This document shows, piece after piece, positions 53,980-63,898 of a DNA stretch of 64,000 nt. The translations under genes and the position numbers were made by a program. The number at the start of each line of letters is the position of its first letter. Position 1 is the first letter of the stretch. This DNA comes from Lachnospiraceae bacterium. Its GTDB lineage: Bacteria > Bacillota > Clostridia > Lachnospirales > Lachnospiraceae. The notes beneath the pieces were generated by a model. It worked only from the letters and a program-made list of their open reading frames with translations, did no database searches and was not told the DNA's origin. The stretch is taken from NCBI GenBank assembly GCA_029053015.1, contig JAIDHX010000040.1, positions 1 to 64,000 of the forward strand, read 5' to 3'.

Positions 53980-56220
53980 CTACCCTCTTATTTTCGTTCC
54001 CTTTCCGTCTCTCTTGCCGGGCTTCAGGTTGTTGAGTATGAGTTTCTTATTTTTATATTTGATGGAGGATTCTACTGCGTTCTGCGTGTAATAAACTGCC
54101 TCCAGCGAATCCTTTTCGCCTAATTTCATGCCTCTGACGCCGATTGCACCCTTCTTCTTTTCCGGGATTTCTTCAATTGGAAAGCGGAGGAAAAAGCCCT
54201 CTGCGGACTGTAATACAATGTTTCTCTGCTCGTTTAAAATGGAAACATCTAAAACCTCATCCCCATCCCCCAGCTTGGTTGCAGCCACAAGGCGCTTGCT
54301 CACGTCAAACTCTCCGCCGTCCACTACCTTCAACATTGCCTGTTTTGTGACAAAGAGAATGCGGTAGAGGTTTAATTCCGTCTGGCTCGCTACACAGAGA
54401 ATCGTCTCCTTGTCTGAACTGTAATTACTAATATTATCGACAGGAATCCCCTTATCCCTGAACTTTCCAAAGGGAATATCCGTCACTTTGATGGTGTGAA
54501 GCTGTCCGGTGTTGGTAAACAGACAGATTCTGCCTGTATTTTTGCACTTCACAATATATTTGTTTTCAGCGTCCGCCGCTTCCTTGTTTCGCTCGTAGGT
54601 TACCAAATCCACGGTTTTTGCGTAGCCGAAGCGGTCCATCAAGAAGATAACTTCCATCTCTTCTATCTTTTTCTCCTCGTAAACAGCTTCCTCCGCATTT
54701 TCTATTACCGTTCTTCGCGGCCTTGCATATTCCCGCTTGATGGCCTCCAGTTCATTGATGATCACCTGCGCCATGGCATCCTTTCTCGCAAGGATATCCT
54801 CATAGCGGTAAATATTGGCGAGCGTCTCCTCATGTTCGTTAATCAGAGCCTCGATTTCCAGTCCAATCAGCTTGTAGAGACGCATGTCCAGTATGGCGTT
54901 CGCCTGCTTTTCCGTAAACATAAGCTGTGTCGCCATGATTTTGGACTCTTTGGATTTGAAGCGAATGCCGTCTATCTTGCCTTCCACAAGACATGCCTTT
55001 GCCATGGCACGATCCTTGGAGCCGCGCAGTATTTCGATAATCAAATCGATGACATTGCACGCTTTTATGAGACCTTCCTGCACCTCCCTGCGTTCCTGTT
55101 CCTTCTGTAAGAGCGTGGTGTACTTTCTGGTTGCCACCTCATACTGAAAATCAACATTAGCCTTCAGTATCTGTTTTAAGCCCATGGTCTCGGGACGCCC
55201 GTCCGCAATGGCAAGCATATTGACGCCGAAGGTGTCCTCAAGACGGGTTTTCTTGTAGAGCATATTGGTAAAATTCTCTACATCGGTGTCTTTTCGCAAT
55301 TCAATGACAATGCGGATGCCTTCCTTGGAAGACTGGTTGGAAATATCCACAATGTCAGCGGTCTTTTTGGTCTCTGACAATGCCGCCACGTCGGAAAGGA
55401 ATTTGGCGATGTTGGCACCTATCATGGGATAGGGAATCTCCGTGATTACAAGATTCACCTTGCCGCCCTTTGCCTTCTCTACTTCCACCTTGCCGCGTAC
55501 TTTGATTTTTCCGACGCCGGTTTCGTAGATTTCTAAAAGTTCATCTTCGTTGATGACAATGCCGCCTGTAGGGAAATCAGGTCCCTTCAGGTATTTCATC
55601 AGTCCGCGCGTGGAAATGGTATCGTCCTTCATGTAGGCTTTCATGGCATCGATTACCTCAGAAAGATTGTGAGGCGGAATATTGGTCGCCATGCCGACCG
55701 CAATACCTTCCGAACCGTTTATCAAAAGATTGGGGATTTTGACCGGAAGCACGGACGGCTCTTTTTCGGTTTCGTCAAAGTTCGGGACAAAGTCCACGAC
55801 ATCCTTGTCCAAATCCGCTAAAAACGCCTCCTGTGTGATTTTTTCAAGTCTTGCCTCCGTATAACGCATGGCAGCGGCGCCGTCGCCCTCAATATTGCCG
55901 AAATTGCCGTGACCGTCAATCAGCGGCATTCCTTTTTTAAAGTCCTGCGCCATCACCACCAGCGAGTCGTAGATGGAGCTGTCGCCGTGGGGGTGATACT
56001 TACCCATGGTATCCCCGACGATACGCGCGCTCTTCCTGTAGGGTCTGTCGTACCGGATACCCAGTTCATACATATCGTAGAGTGTACGCCTCTGCACCGG
56101 TTTTAAGCCATCCCGCACATCGGGAAGCGCTCTAGCCACAATTACGCTCATGGCATAATCAATAAAGGATTTCTGCATTAAATCGGAATATTCCGTCCGG
56201 ATAATCCTGTTGTCGTCCAT
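53980..56220 (-). CDS. parC: Type IIA topoisomerase subunit A (ParC/GyrA), probably topoisomerase IV
   Basis: A 746-residue DNA-cleaving subunit. Catalytic tyrosine is Y120 in [10 protein letters not shown]. The quinolone-region segment is [11 protein letters not shown], with S81 and D85 at the two positions most often changed in resistant strains, so it looks wild type. Five to six beta-propeller blades follow, but I see no QRRGGKG (GyrA box), which argues for ParC over GyrA. The protein is shorter than most GyrA. The distance to the next gene is 4 bases. Confidence 0.75.
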   Translation of the reverse strand: MDDNRIIRTEYSDLMQKSFIDYAMSVIVARALPDVRDGLKPVQRRTLYDMYELGIRYDRPYRKSARIVGDTMGKYHPHGDSSIYDSLVVMAQDFKKGMPLIDGHGNFGNIEGDGAAAMRYTEARLEKITQEAFLADLDKDVVDFVPNFDETEKEPSVLPVKIPNLLINGSEGIAVGMATNIPPHNLSEVIDAMKAYMKDDTISTRGLMKYLKGPDFPTGGIVINEDELLEIYETGVGKIKVRGKVEVEKAKGGKVNLVITEIPYPMIGANIAKFLSDVAALSETKKTADIVDISNQSSKEGIRIVIELRKDTDVENFTNMLYKKTRLEDTFGVNMLAIADGRPETMGLKQILKANVDFQYEVATRKYTTLLQKEQERREVQEGLIKACNVIDLIIEILRGSKDRAMAKACLVEGKIDGIRFKSKESKIMATQLMFTEKQANAILDMRLYKLIGLEIEALINEHEETLANIYRYEDILARKDAMAQVIINELEAIKREYARPRRTVIENAEEAVYEEKKIEEMEVIFLMDRFGYAKTVDLVTYERNKEAADAENKYIVKCKNTGRICLFTNTGQLHTIKVTDIPFGKFRDKGIPVDNISNYSSDKETILCVASQTELNLYRILFVTKQAMLKVVDGGEFDVSKRLVAATKLGDGDEVLDVSILNEQRNIVLQSAEGFFLRFPIEEIPEKKKGAIGVRGMKLGEKDSLEAVYYTQNAVESSIKYKNKKLILNNLKPGKRDGKGTKIRG

Positions 56221-56260
56221 TTTCTAACCAAACCTTTCTGAAGCAGTCCCGCTTATTGCT

Positions 56261-58183
56261 TTAGATATCAAGCTCCGCATCATGTGCGTGCTCGTGGATA
56301 AAAGCCCTTCTCGGCGCCACGTCCGTTCCCATCAGCATACCGGTGATTTCGGAAGCCATGCGGGCGTCCTCTATCTCAATCCGCTTTAACAGACGGGTCT
56401 CCGGATCCAAAGTGGTTTCCCATAACTGGGAGGCATCCATTTCACCAAGACCTTTATAGCGCTGCAGGGTAAAGGGCGTCTTGTGTTTCTTTCTGTATCT
56501 TTCCAGTGCTTTGTCGTCGTAGAGATACTCCTCTTCGCCCTTGCTCGGCATCGCTTTATAGAGAGGCGGCATCGCCTGGTAAACATGTCCCTCGTAAATC
56601 AGTTCCGGCATAAAACGGTAGAACAGGGTAAGCAGCAGATTGCTGATATGCGCACCGTCCACGTCGGCATCCGACATAATGATAATCTTGTCGTAACGCA
56701 GCTTTGAAATATCGAAATCATTGCCATACCCCTCCGAAAAGCCGCAGCCGAAAGCATTTATCATCGTCTTAATTTCCGCGTTGGCAAGCACTTTGTCAAT
56801 GCTGGCCTTTTCCACGTTCAGTATTTTACCCCTGATGGGAAGTATCGCCTGAAACATACGGTTTCTTGCCATTTTGGCGCTGCCGCCCGCACTGTCTCCC
56901 TCCACGATGAAAATTTCACATTTGGACGGGTCTCTGGACTCGCAGTTGGCAAGCTTTCCGTTGGAGTCAAAGGAAAACTTCTGTTTTGTCAAAAGGTTTG
57001 TCTTTGCCTTTTCCTCCGTCTTGCGGATTTTAGCCGCTTTCTCCGCACAGGAAATAACATTTTTCAAGGTTTCTAAGTTGCGGTCAAAAAAACGCACCAC
57101 CTCGTCGCCCGTCACTTTGCTGACTACTTTTGCCGCGTCCTGATTGTCGAGCTTCGTCTTGGTCTGCCCTTCAAAACGCGGGTCCGGATGCTTGATGGAC
57201 ACCACCGCAGTCATGCCGTTTCGCACGTCGGCGCCGGTGAAATTGACATCCTTCTCCTTTAATATACCCAACTCCCTTGCATATGAATTGATAATATTGG
57301 TAAATGCACTCTTAAAGCCCGTCAGATGGGTGCCGCCCTCTGCATTGTATATATTGTTACAGAAGCCCAGCACATTTTCATGGAATTCATTGATATACTG
57401 GAACGCTACCTCCACGGTGATTCCGTCGCTTTCTCCGGTAAAATAAATCACATCATGAAGCGCTTCCCTTGACTTGTTTAAATCCTTGATAAAGCCGTTG
57501 ATTCCTTCCGGCTCATGGAAGGTAACCTGCTCCGGCTCCTCCTTTCGCCTGTCTTCATACAGAATCGTCAGGCTGGGATTTAAGTACGCTGTTTCATGGA
57601 GACGGCTCTTTACCTCATCCTCCTTGAAACGTGTTTTGTCAAAAATCGTATCGTCCGGAAGGAAATTAACAATGGTTCCTGTCTCCTTTGTCTTTCCGAC
57701 CACGGGCAAAAGCCCGTTCACTAATTCAATGACGGGAACTCCTTTTTCATATTTATCCTCAAATATCTGTCCACCGTGTTTGACTCTTACGGTCAATCTA
57801 TTTGACAGTGCATTTACCACGGAAGAACCGACTCCGTGCAGTCCGCCGCTGGTTTTATATGCGCTGTTATCAAATTTGCCTCCGGCGTGAAGCGTGGTAA
57901 ACACCAGTCTCTCCGCGCTGATTCCCTTCTCATGCATCCCAACGGGAATTCCACGCCCGTTATCCTCCACGGTTGCAGAACCGTCCTGCTCCAAAATCAC
58001 CTTAATGGTGTCGCAGAAGCCTGCCAGATGCTCGTCCACCGCATTGTCCACTATCTCGTAAATCAGATGGTTCAGTCCCTTGGTAGATACACTGCCGATA
58101 TACATGCCGGGACGCTTTCTGACAGCTTCAAGTCCCTCTAAAACGGTAATGCTTGACGCGCCGTAGTCGTTTGCTTTCGCCAT
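56261..58183 (-). CDS. parE: Type IIA topoisomerase subunit B (ParE/GyrB)
   Basis: A 640-residue ATPase subunit. GHKL motifs EIVDNAVDEHLAG, DNGRGIPVGMH and GLHGVGSSVVNAL form the ATP site; the Toprim metal site is EGDSAGGSAK and DADVDGAHI; the C-terminus has QRYKGLGEMD. It makes a heterotetramer with the subunit encoded next. ParE is favoured because no dnaA or recF is near. The frame is open to 58234, but homology places the start at 58183, with only a weak ribosome site. Confidence 0.8.
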   Translation of the reverse strand: MAKANDYGASSITVLEGLEAVRKRPGMYIGSVSTKGLNHLIYEIVDNAVDEHLAGFCDTIKVILEQDGSATVEDNGRGIPVGMHEKGISAERLVFTTLHAGGKFDNSAYKTSGGLHGVGSSVVNALSNRLTVRVKHGGQIFEDKYEKGVPVIELVNGLLPVVGKTKETGTIVNFLPDDTIFDKTRFKEDEVKSRLHETAYLNPSLTILYEDRRKEEPEQVTFHEPEGINGFIKDLNKSREALHDVIYFTGESDGITVEVAFQYINEFHENVLGFCNNIYNAEGGTHLTGFKSAFTNIINSYARELGILKEKDVNFTGADVRNGMTAVVSIKHPDPRFEGQTKTKLDNQDAAKVVSKVTGDEVVRFFDRNLETLKNVISCAEKAAKIRKTEEKAKTNLLTKQKFSFDSNGKLANCESRDPSKCEIFIVEGDSAGGSAKMARNRMFQAILPIRGKILNVEKASIDKVLANAEIKTMINAFGCGFSEGYGNDFDISKLRYDKIIIMSDADVDGAHISNLLLTLFYRFMPELIYEGHVYQAMPPLYKAMPSKGEEEYLYDDKALERYRKKHKTPFTLQRYKGLGEMDASQLWETTLDPETRLLKRIEIEDARMASEITGMLMGTDVAPRRAFIHEHAHDAELDI

Positions 58184-58238
58184 TTTTTCTAACCATGCCT
58201 TTCTTATCACTGCAAAAAAAATCTTTGCATACAATACT

Positions 58239-58267
58239 AGTATATCATATATTTAGTATGTATGCAA
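58239..58267 (-). promoter_or_regulatory. Promoter of the parE-parC operon with overlapping dyad
   Basis: On the minus strand TTGCAT (58262-58267), 17-base spacer, TATACT (58239-58244). An inverted repeat, 58224-58232 and 58260-58268, brackets the promoter. Confidence 0.75.
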
Positions 58268-58324
58268 AGAAAAATATACAATTTATGGTAGAGAATCCAA
58301 AGTTTTGCTATATTTTCAAGCTTC

Positions 58325-59200
58325 TTACGGATGAATCTTTTTGCAGCATGCCACTGCTAGTGCACCCGGCCCGATATGGCACGCAACGCTTAAGGAAAGC
58401 GGGTCTATATGGACATCGTAGCCCGGGAAAACAGCCTGAACCTCTTCCTTCAACTGTTCCGCCGCTTCTCTGTTGTAGGTATAGGCTATCTCCAGCCAGA
58501 TTCCCTTTTCCTCTGTCAGTCCGCCAAAACGATTGATAATGTCGTTTTTGATCGCATTAATCATGATGGACTTTCCCTGTGTGCTTGTCCTTGCCTTGGC
58601 AAAGGCATCCAGCTTTTCGCCCTGTATCTGAAGTACCGGTTTCAGCCTTAAAATAGTGCCCAATGCTGCAGCCGCAGGCGTAATCCTGCCGCCTTTTTTC
58701 AGGTAGTAGAGCGTGTCCAGCATAATGTAGATGCTGCTGTTAAACTTATCGTTTTCAAGAAACTCTTTGATTTCTGCGCCGCTCATTCCTTTCTCCGCAA
58801 GCAGCATGGCATCCAGCACGGACTGTCTCTGTGTGACGGATATTCTCTGGTTATTTACCACATGCACCTTACCTTCAAATTCAGGCTCATTTGCCAGCAT
58901 CATCGCGCTCTGGCAGGAGCCGGACAGCCCGCTGCTCATGGGAATGTGGACAATTTCGTCATTCTTTGTAAGAAGCTCTTTCCAGAGGTCCATCACCGAT
59001 TCCGGCGAGGGCTGGCTGGTGCCGATATCAGCACCTTCGGCAAGCTTCACATAAAACTCCTCCTGCGTAAGGCTGATATCCTCATAATATGTATCTCCGT
59101 TAATCATAAAAGGCATGGGCAGAACGGATATGGACATCTCTGCCGCCTGTTTTTGTGTTATACCACTGTTTGAGTCTGTTACAACAGCTATTCTGGGCAT
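58325..59200 (-). CDS. DegV family fatty-acid-binding protein (FakB-like)
   Basis: A 291-residue DegV protein. It has the TDSNSGIT start (T-D-S pattern), the SSGLSGSCQSA motif near 92, and the C-terminal HIGPGALAVAC motif. DegV/FakB proteins hold a fatty acid and present it to the kinase FakA (established in Staphylococcus). A fakA gene lies two genes away here. Start at 59200 after GGAGGG. Confidence 0.9.
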   Translation of the reverse strand: MPRIAVVTDSNSGITQKQAAEMSISVLPMPFMINGDTYYEDISLTQEEFYVKLAEGADIGTSQPSPESVMDLWKELLTKNDEIVHIPMSSGLSGSCQSAMMLANEPEFEGKVHVVNNQRISVTQRQSVLDAMLLAEKGMSGAEIKEFLENDKFNSSIYIMLDTLYYLKKGGRITPAAAALGTILRLKPVLQIQGEKLDAFAKARTSTQGKSIMINAIKNDIINRFGGLTEEKGIWLEIAYTYNREAAEQLKEEVQAVFPGYDVHIDPLSLSVACHIGPGALAVACCKKIHP

Positions 59201-59249
59201 AGTTCCCTCCATAAAGTAATCATAAATTTAATAGTAAAATATATCTGTT

Positions 59250-59278
59250 ATTTTACATTCAGATAGTCGTAAAGTCAA
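59250..59278 (-). promoter_or_regulatory. Promoter of the degV gene
   Basis: On the minus strand TTGACT (59273-59278), 17-base spacer, TAAAAT (59250-59255); it overlaps the 3' end of recG. Confidence 0.65.
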
Positions 59279-61355
59279 TACAATTCAACGTTCCTTCTTT
59301 TACCTGTTCCAAATACCGTTGAATCAGCCCGCTTTCCTGAAATGATGCCGCGCCCGCTTCCACACAGTCCGCCGCCTGCTTTAGCACGGCAGCATCCTGA
59401 TAAATATCCCCAAGCTTAAACTGCATCTCCCCGCTCTGGCGTATGCCAAACAAATCCCCCGGCCCCCTGAGCCGCAGGTCTTCACCGGCAATATAAAAGC
59501 CGTCGTTAGAGCGGTTTAGGATTTCCAGTCTCTCCTTTGTCTCCTTGCTGTCATTGGTGCTCACAAAAATACAGTAGCTCTGATGCGACCCGCGCCCCAC
59601 GCGTCCTCTGAGCTGATGAAGCTGCGCGAGACCGAAACGCTCTGCGTTTTCCACCAGCATCACCGTAGCATTAGGCACATTGATTCCCACCTCGATAACC
59701 GTGGTGGAGACCAGAACGTCAATCTGTCCTGCCGCAAAGGTTTCCATAATGCGGTTTTTGTCAGCAGGACGCATCTTGCCATGCAGGTACGCAGTCTGAA
59801 CAGAGGCAGGAAGAGCTGCCTTAAGCTTTTCCGTGTAATCAATTACATTTTCCAGACCGTCCGTCTCGCCCTCTTCCACCATGGGACAAATGCAGTAAAC
59901 CTGTCTCCCCGCATGTACCTCCTTGGCGATAAAGTCATATGCTTTCGGTCTCCAGTTCGGCCCCACAACGCAGTTTTTGATAGGCATTCTGCCGGAGGGA
60001 AGTTCATCAATGATGGAAATATGCAGATCCCCATACAAAATAATGGCAAGCGTGCGGGGAATGGGCGTTGCACTCATTACCAGTACATGGGGATGGTTTC
60101 CTTTATCCTTTAAGTTTTCCCGCTGTCTTACGCCGAAACGATGCTGCTCGTCCGTAATGACAAGGGCAAGTTTTTGAAAGACGACCTTTTCCTGAATCAC
60201 AGCATGGGTTCCCAGCACCAGATTGGCGCTTCCGTCCGCCAGCGCCGCATAGGCTTCTTTTTTTGCGGCGGCTGTCTGTGATCCGGTTAAAAGCACCGGC
60301 TTAAATGGCAGATGATATTTTTCGGTCAACTCCCTGATACTCTCGTAGTGCTGTCTCGCAAGCACTTCCGTCGGCGCCATCATAGCTCCCTGATAACCGT
60401 TTGACACGCATAAAAGCAGCGCAAAAATGGCGACAATGGTCTTTCCGGAACCAACGTCTCCCTGTACCAGACGGCTCATGACATATTCGCCCGTCATATC
60501 GGCAGTAATTTCCTCTATCACCTTTGTCTGCGCCTTTGTCAGCCTGTACGGGAGCGCCTCTAAAAAACGCCCTGTTTCTGCCGTCTCTATCATGGACGCA
60601 TGGTTTTTTTCCTGTTCTGCGGCCGCCTTGCTGTCCCTGAGCATAAGAATGAAGAAAAAGAACTCATTAAACACCAGACGCTTTCTCGCTGCAATCAGCT
60701 GCTCCCTGCTCTCAGGAAAATGGATGGCACACAGTGCCTCCGCATAGCCCATCAACTCCTCTTCTTTCAGCAATGTTTCGGGAAGCAGTTCTTTTGGCAT
60801 GGGGCAGAGGCTGAGCACCTGCTTTACGGCTTTTGCCACCGCCTGATTGGTAATTCCCTTTGTCAGGGAGTACCGCGGCTGGATAAAGGACATCAGGCTT
60901 TTGTACTCTTCTTCTTTGTATATTTTAGGCTGCTCCATGACAAGCGCAGGCGTGCCAATTGCCGGTTTTTCTCCCTCTGCATTTTGGCTTCTGTGATATT
61001 TTTCCTGCACCATACCGCGGAACAGATACATCTGCCCGCTTTTTAAAGTGTTTTTTAAAAATGGCATATTAAAAAAGGTTAGCTGCATGGTTCCGGTGGC
61101 ATCCCGGACGGTCACCGTCAGAATCTTTAAGCTCCTGACCTGCTTTACAAGCGGCGTTCCTATTACCAGCCCGCGAACCGCGCACACATTTCCGGCGTGC
61201 GCATCGCTGATATAAACCGGTTCCTCAAAGGTCTCGTAGTCTCTGGGAAAATAAAACAGCAAATCCTTCAGCGTTTCAATATGCAGCTTACGAAAAAGAG
61301 CGGCGGATTTCTCCCCCACTCCTTTCAATGTGGTAATATCTGATTGCAGATTCAT
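59259..61355 (-). CDS. recG: ATP-dependent DNA helicase RecG
   Basis: A 698-residue helicase that regresses stalled forks. The N-terminal OB/wedge domain is at about 60-150; Walker A is VQGDVGSGKT (about 290), the DExH box is ITDEQHRFG, and motif VI QLRGRVGRG. The frame is open to 61496 across the end of fakA, but the ATG at 61355 with AGGGAAA gives the known N-terminus (MNLQSDITTLKGVGEKSA). Full length. Confidence 0.95.
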   Translation of the reverse strand: MNLQSDITTLKGVGEKSAALFRKLHIETLKDLLFYFPRDYETFEEPVYISDAHAGNVCAVRGLVIGTPLVKQVRSLKILTVTVRDATGTMQLTFFNMPFLKNTLKSGQMYLFRGMVQEKYHRSQNAEGEKPAIGTPALVMEQPKIYKEEEYKSLMSFIQPRYSLTKGITNQAVAKAVKQVLSLCPMPKELLPETLLKEEELMGYAEALCAIHFPESREQLIAARKRLVFNEFFFFILMLRDSKAAAEQEKNHASMIETAETGRFLEALPYRLTKAQTKVIEEITADMTGEYVMSRLVQGDVGSGKTIVAIFALLLCVSNGYQGAMMAPTEVLARQHYESIRELTEKYHLPFKPVLLTGSQTAAAKKEAYAALADGSANLVLGTHAVIQEKVVFQKLALVITDEQHRFGVRQRENLKDKGNHPHVLVMSATPIPRTLAIILYGDLHISIIDELPSGRMPIKNCVVGPNWRPKAYDFIAKEVHAGRQVYCICPMVEEGETDGLENVIDYTEKLKAALPASVQTAYLHGKMRPADKNRIMETFAAGQIDVLVSTTVIEVGINVPNATVMLVENAERFGLAQLHQLRGRVGRGSHQSYCIFVSTNDSKETKERLEILNRSNDGFYIAGEDLRLRGPGDLFGIRQSGEMQFKLGDIYQDAAVLKQAADCVEAGAASFQESGLIQRYLEQVKEGTLNCIDFTTI

Positions 61356-61365
61356 AAAAATTTCC

Positions 61366-63060
61366 CTATTCAGCAGAAATGATATAGTAGTAAATCGGCT
61401 GTCCGCCGTACTGCAGCTCCACATCGCAGCCGCTATATTTCTCTGCAACGGCCGCTCTGATTTTCTCCGCATCCTCTTCTCCGACATCGCTGCCATGGTA
61501 GATGCTGATAAGCTCTACGCTGTCGTCCATCATGGAATCCACCATGCTGAGCGTAATCTCTGACAAATCCGTGCCTACGGCAAGGATTCCTGCATCGCCG
61601 ATGCCCATATAATCGCCCTGTTTGATGGTCTTGTCGTCAATCTGTGTGTCACGTACCGCATAGGTAACTTCTCCGGTCTTGACATTTTTGATTTCCTCCG
61701 ACATTACAGAAGCATTTTCCTCTGCTGATAAATCCGGCACATAATTGATGACTGCCGTAATTCCCTGCGGAACGGTCTTTGTGGGAATCACAATGATTTT
61801 CTTGTCATTCGTCATCTTTGCCGCCTGCTCAGCCGCCAGAATGACATTTTTGTTGTTCGGCAGGATATATACCGTATCGGCATTGACCTTTTCAATGGCG
61901 TCGAGCATGTCTGCCGTAGCCGGATTCATGGTCTGTCCGCCCTCGATGATGTAGTCAACGCCAAGGCCCTTAAAGATTTCATTCATGCCGTCTCCGATGG
62001 ATACCGCAACAAAACCGGCGGGCTTTCTCTCTGCCGGAATCTGCTCTTCTGGCGAAGCCTGGGCAGCCTGTTCTGCCGGCTGTTCTTCCGTTTTCTGCTT
62101 TTCGGCCTCTTTGAACAGCTTTTCCTGATGCTCGAGACGCATGTTGTCAATTTTCATATTGGACAATGCACCATACTTCAACGCCCTCTGAATGGCAAGA
62201 CCGGGGTCGTTGGTATGTACATGTACCTTGACCACATCATCATCCGTGACACATACAATAGAGTCTCCGATGGACTCTAAGAAAGCTTTAAAATCCATTT
62301 CCTGCTTGATATTAAAGTTTCTGTTCAGCATAATGATAAATTCTGTGCAGTAACCGAATTTAATATCTGCCTGTGCCTCCGTCTTTGCGCCTGAGGAAGC
62401 CGCAGCAGGTGTCTCCGAAATGGTATAATCAATTTCTTTTCCTAAAAATGCATCGTAAGCGCCTGAAAGAGCCTCCACAAGACCCTGTCCGCCGGAATCC
62501 ACTACGCCTGCCTGCTTGAGCACGGGCAGAAGCTCCGGTGTCTGACTCAACACATAACGGGCATGTTCAATGACGGCCGCCAAAAATTCACCCATATCTT
62601 CCACGCCGTCCTCATAAAGCGCACGCGCTTTTTCCGCCGCGCCTCTGGCAACGGTCAGGATCGTACCTTCCTTGGGTTTCATAACAGCCTTATATGCAGT
62701 CTCAACCGCCTTGTCAAACGAATCTGTCAAAGCTGGAAGATCAATGGTATCCAGTTCCTTGATGCTTCTGGTAAAACCACGTAACAACTGTGAAAGGATA
62801 ACGCCGGAATTACCTCTTGCCCCCCTTAAGGAGCCTCCCGAAATCGCCTTACACAAATCCTTCATATTGGGATTGTCCCCAAGAGCAATTACCTCTTTGG
62901 CAGCGGACATAATTGTGAGCGTCATATTGGTGCCGGTATCCCCATCGGGAACAGGAAATACATTGAGCTCATTTATCCACTCCTTTTTAGATTCCAAACT
63001 TTTTGCGCCGGCTAAGAACATCTTTGCAAGCATCTTAGCGTCGATTGTATTTAAAGCCAC
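61366..63060 (-). CDS. fakA: Fatty acid kinase FakA/YloV-type DAK2 protein
   Basis: A 564-residue protein. The N-terminal DAK2 kinase domain (about 8-200) has NVFPVPDGDTGTNMTLT and GNSGVILSQLLRG motifs that bind ATP. A middle part and a C-terminal DegV-like region follow. FakA phosphorylates fatty acids bound to FakB (established); the substrate in this organism is inferred. A segment of about 30 residues rich in Glu, Gln, Ala and Pro (about 315-345) is a flexible linker. Its start is 12 bases after yloU. Confidence 0.92.
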   Translation of the reverse strand: MALNTIDAKMLAKMFLAGAKSLESKKEWINELNVFPVPDGDTGTNMTLTIMSAAKEVIALGDNPNMKDLCKAISGGSLRGARGNSGVILSQLLRGFTRSIKELDTIDLPALTDSFDKAVETAYKAVMKPKEGTILTVARGAAEKARALYEDGVEDMGEFLAAVIEHARYVLSQTPELLPVLKQAGVVDSGGQGLVEALSGAYDAFLGKEIDYTISETPAAASSGAKTEAQADIKFGYCTEFIIMLNRNFNIKQEMDFKAFLESIGDSIVCVTDDDVVKVHVHTNDPGLAIQRALKYGALSNMKIDNMRLEHQEKLFKEAEKQKTEEQPAEQAAQASPEEQIPAERKPAGFVAVSIGDGMNEIFKGLGVDYIIEGGQTMNPATADMLDAIEKVNADTVYILPNNKNVILAAEQAAKMTNDKKIIVIPTKTVPQGITAVINYVPDLSAEENASVMSEEIKNVKTGEVTYAVRDTQIDDKTIKQGDYMGIGDAGILAVGTDLSEITLSMVDSMMDDSVELISIYHGSDVGEEDAEKIRAAVAEKYSGCDVELQYGGQPIYYYIISAE

Positions 63061-63072
63061 GATAAATCCTCC

Positions 63073-63432
63073 TTAATCAATCACTCTCACACCTTCGACA
63101 AAGATGTTTATTTTTTCGATTTGTATACCGGTAAACTCTTCCACCTTATACTTTACGTTGGCAATCAGATTGTCGGAAACAGCTAAAATGCTGATTCCAT
63201 AAGCCACAATAACGTGGAAATCCAATGTCAGCTTATTGTTTTTGATGGAAACGGCAATCCCTCTTGTGAGATTGTCTCTTTTGAGCAGCTTAGCAAGACC
63301 ATCCCTTGCAGAATACCCTGCCATGCCAACAATACCAAAGCATTCCATTGCAACGCTGCCCGCGTACTGCGCAATTACTTCACTGTCAATCGTAACGTTA
63401 CCCATGTGAGTATTCATAGAAGAACTTTTCAT
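63073..63432 (-). CDS. Asp23/Gls24 family protein YloU
   Basis: A 119-residue Asp23/Gls24 protein. It has VTIDSEVIAQYAGSVAMECFG and a C-terminal IEKINIFVEGVRV segment, the family core. Such proteins lie by the membrane or are linked to envelope stress; yloU-fakA is a conserved pair. Starts at 63432 after AAGGAGG. Confidence 0.93.
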   Translation of the reverse strand: MKSSSMNTHMGNVTIDSEVIAQYAGSVAMECFGIVGMAGYSARDGLAKLLKRDNLTRGIAVSIKNNKLTLDFHVIVAYGISILAVSDNLIANVKYKVEEFTGIQIEKINIFVEGVRVID

Positions 63433-63487
63433 GTAAAACCTCCTTCTTGCCTGCCGCCGTCCTTGGCGTCAGCATTACATATAGTGT

Positions 63488-63516
63488 ATTATAACTGCTT
63501 TCCCTAAAAAATGGAA
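63488..63516 (-). promoter_or_regulatory. Possible promoter of the yloU-fakA operon
   Basis: On the minus strand a perfect TATAAT (63488-63493) with a poor -35 (TTCCAT, 63511-63516) at 17 bases. Confidence 0.45.
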
Positions 63517-63554
63517 TAAAAATTTTCAAAAAATCAAAAAACTTCAGTTTCTAC

Positions 63555-63583
63555 TTGCAATTCGTTTTTTTTTCTGTTAATAT
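63555..63583 (+). promoter_or_regulatory. rpmB promoter
   Basis: TTGCAA (63555-63560), 17-base spacer with nine T, TAATAT (63578-63583). A leader of about 70 bases follows with a small AATGC-GAAA-GCATT hairpin (63631-63644) next to the ribosome site. Confidence 0.75.
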
Positions 63584-63660
63584 ATCATTGTTGCGAGCTT
63601 ATACAGCTCATAGGAACATAAAAAGAGACTAATGCGAAAGCATTTAGAGGAGGTGTCAAG

Positions 63661-63846
63661 ATGGCTAAATGTGATATTTGTGGTAAAGGCGTTCATTTTG
63701 GTAATAACGTAAGCCATTCTAATAGAAAAACCAACAGAATCTGGAATTCCAATATCAAGCGCGTTAAATGCAAAGTAAACGGCGGTGCCAAGAGAATTCA
63801 TGTTTGCACCAGATGCTTAAGATCCGGTGCGGTTGAAAGAGCATAA
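63661..63846 (+). CDS. rpmB: 50S ribosomal protein L28
   Basis: A 61-residue L28. CDICGKG near the N-terminus and CTRCLRSG near the C-terminus give four cysteines, the zinc-ribbon form. The rest is basic (RKTNRIWNSNIKRVKCK). GGAGGTG lies 5-6 bases before the ATG. It diverges from yloU, a common arrangement. Confidence 0.97.
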   Translation: MAKCDICGKGVHFGNNVSHSNRKTNRIWNSNIKRVKCKVNGGAKRIHVCTRCLRSGAVERA

Positions 63847-63860
63847 GCATAACCAATCAT

Positions 63861-63898
63861 AAAAGGCTTTCTATGATGATTCATAGGAAGCCTTTTTA
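63861..63898 (+). terminator. Terminator after rpmB, bidirectional
   Basis: A 15-base stem with one wobble (arms 63862-63876 and 63881-63895), 4-base loop and a T-run; the opposite strand has a matching T-run for the converging gene. Confidence 0.85.

Noticed and set aside
54496..55110. A 204-codon plus-strand open frame
   Set aside because: Antisense to the well-supported parC gene.
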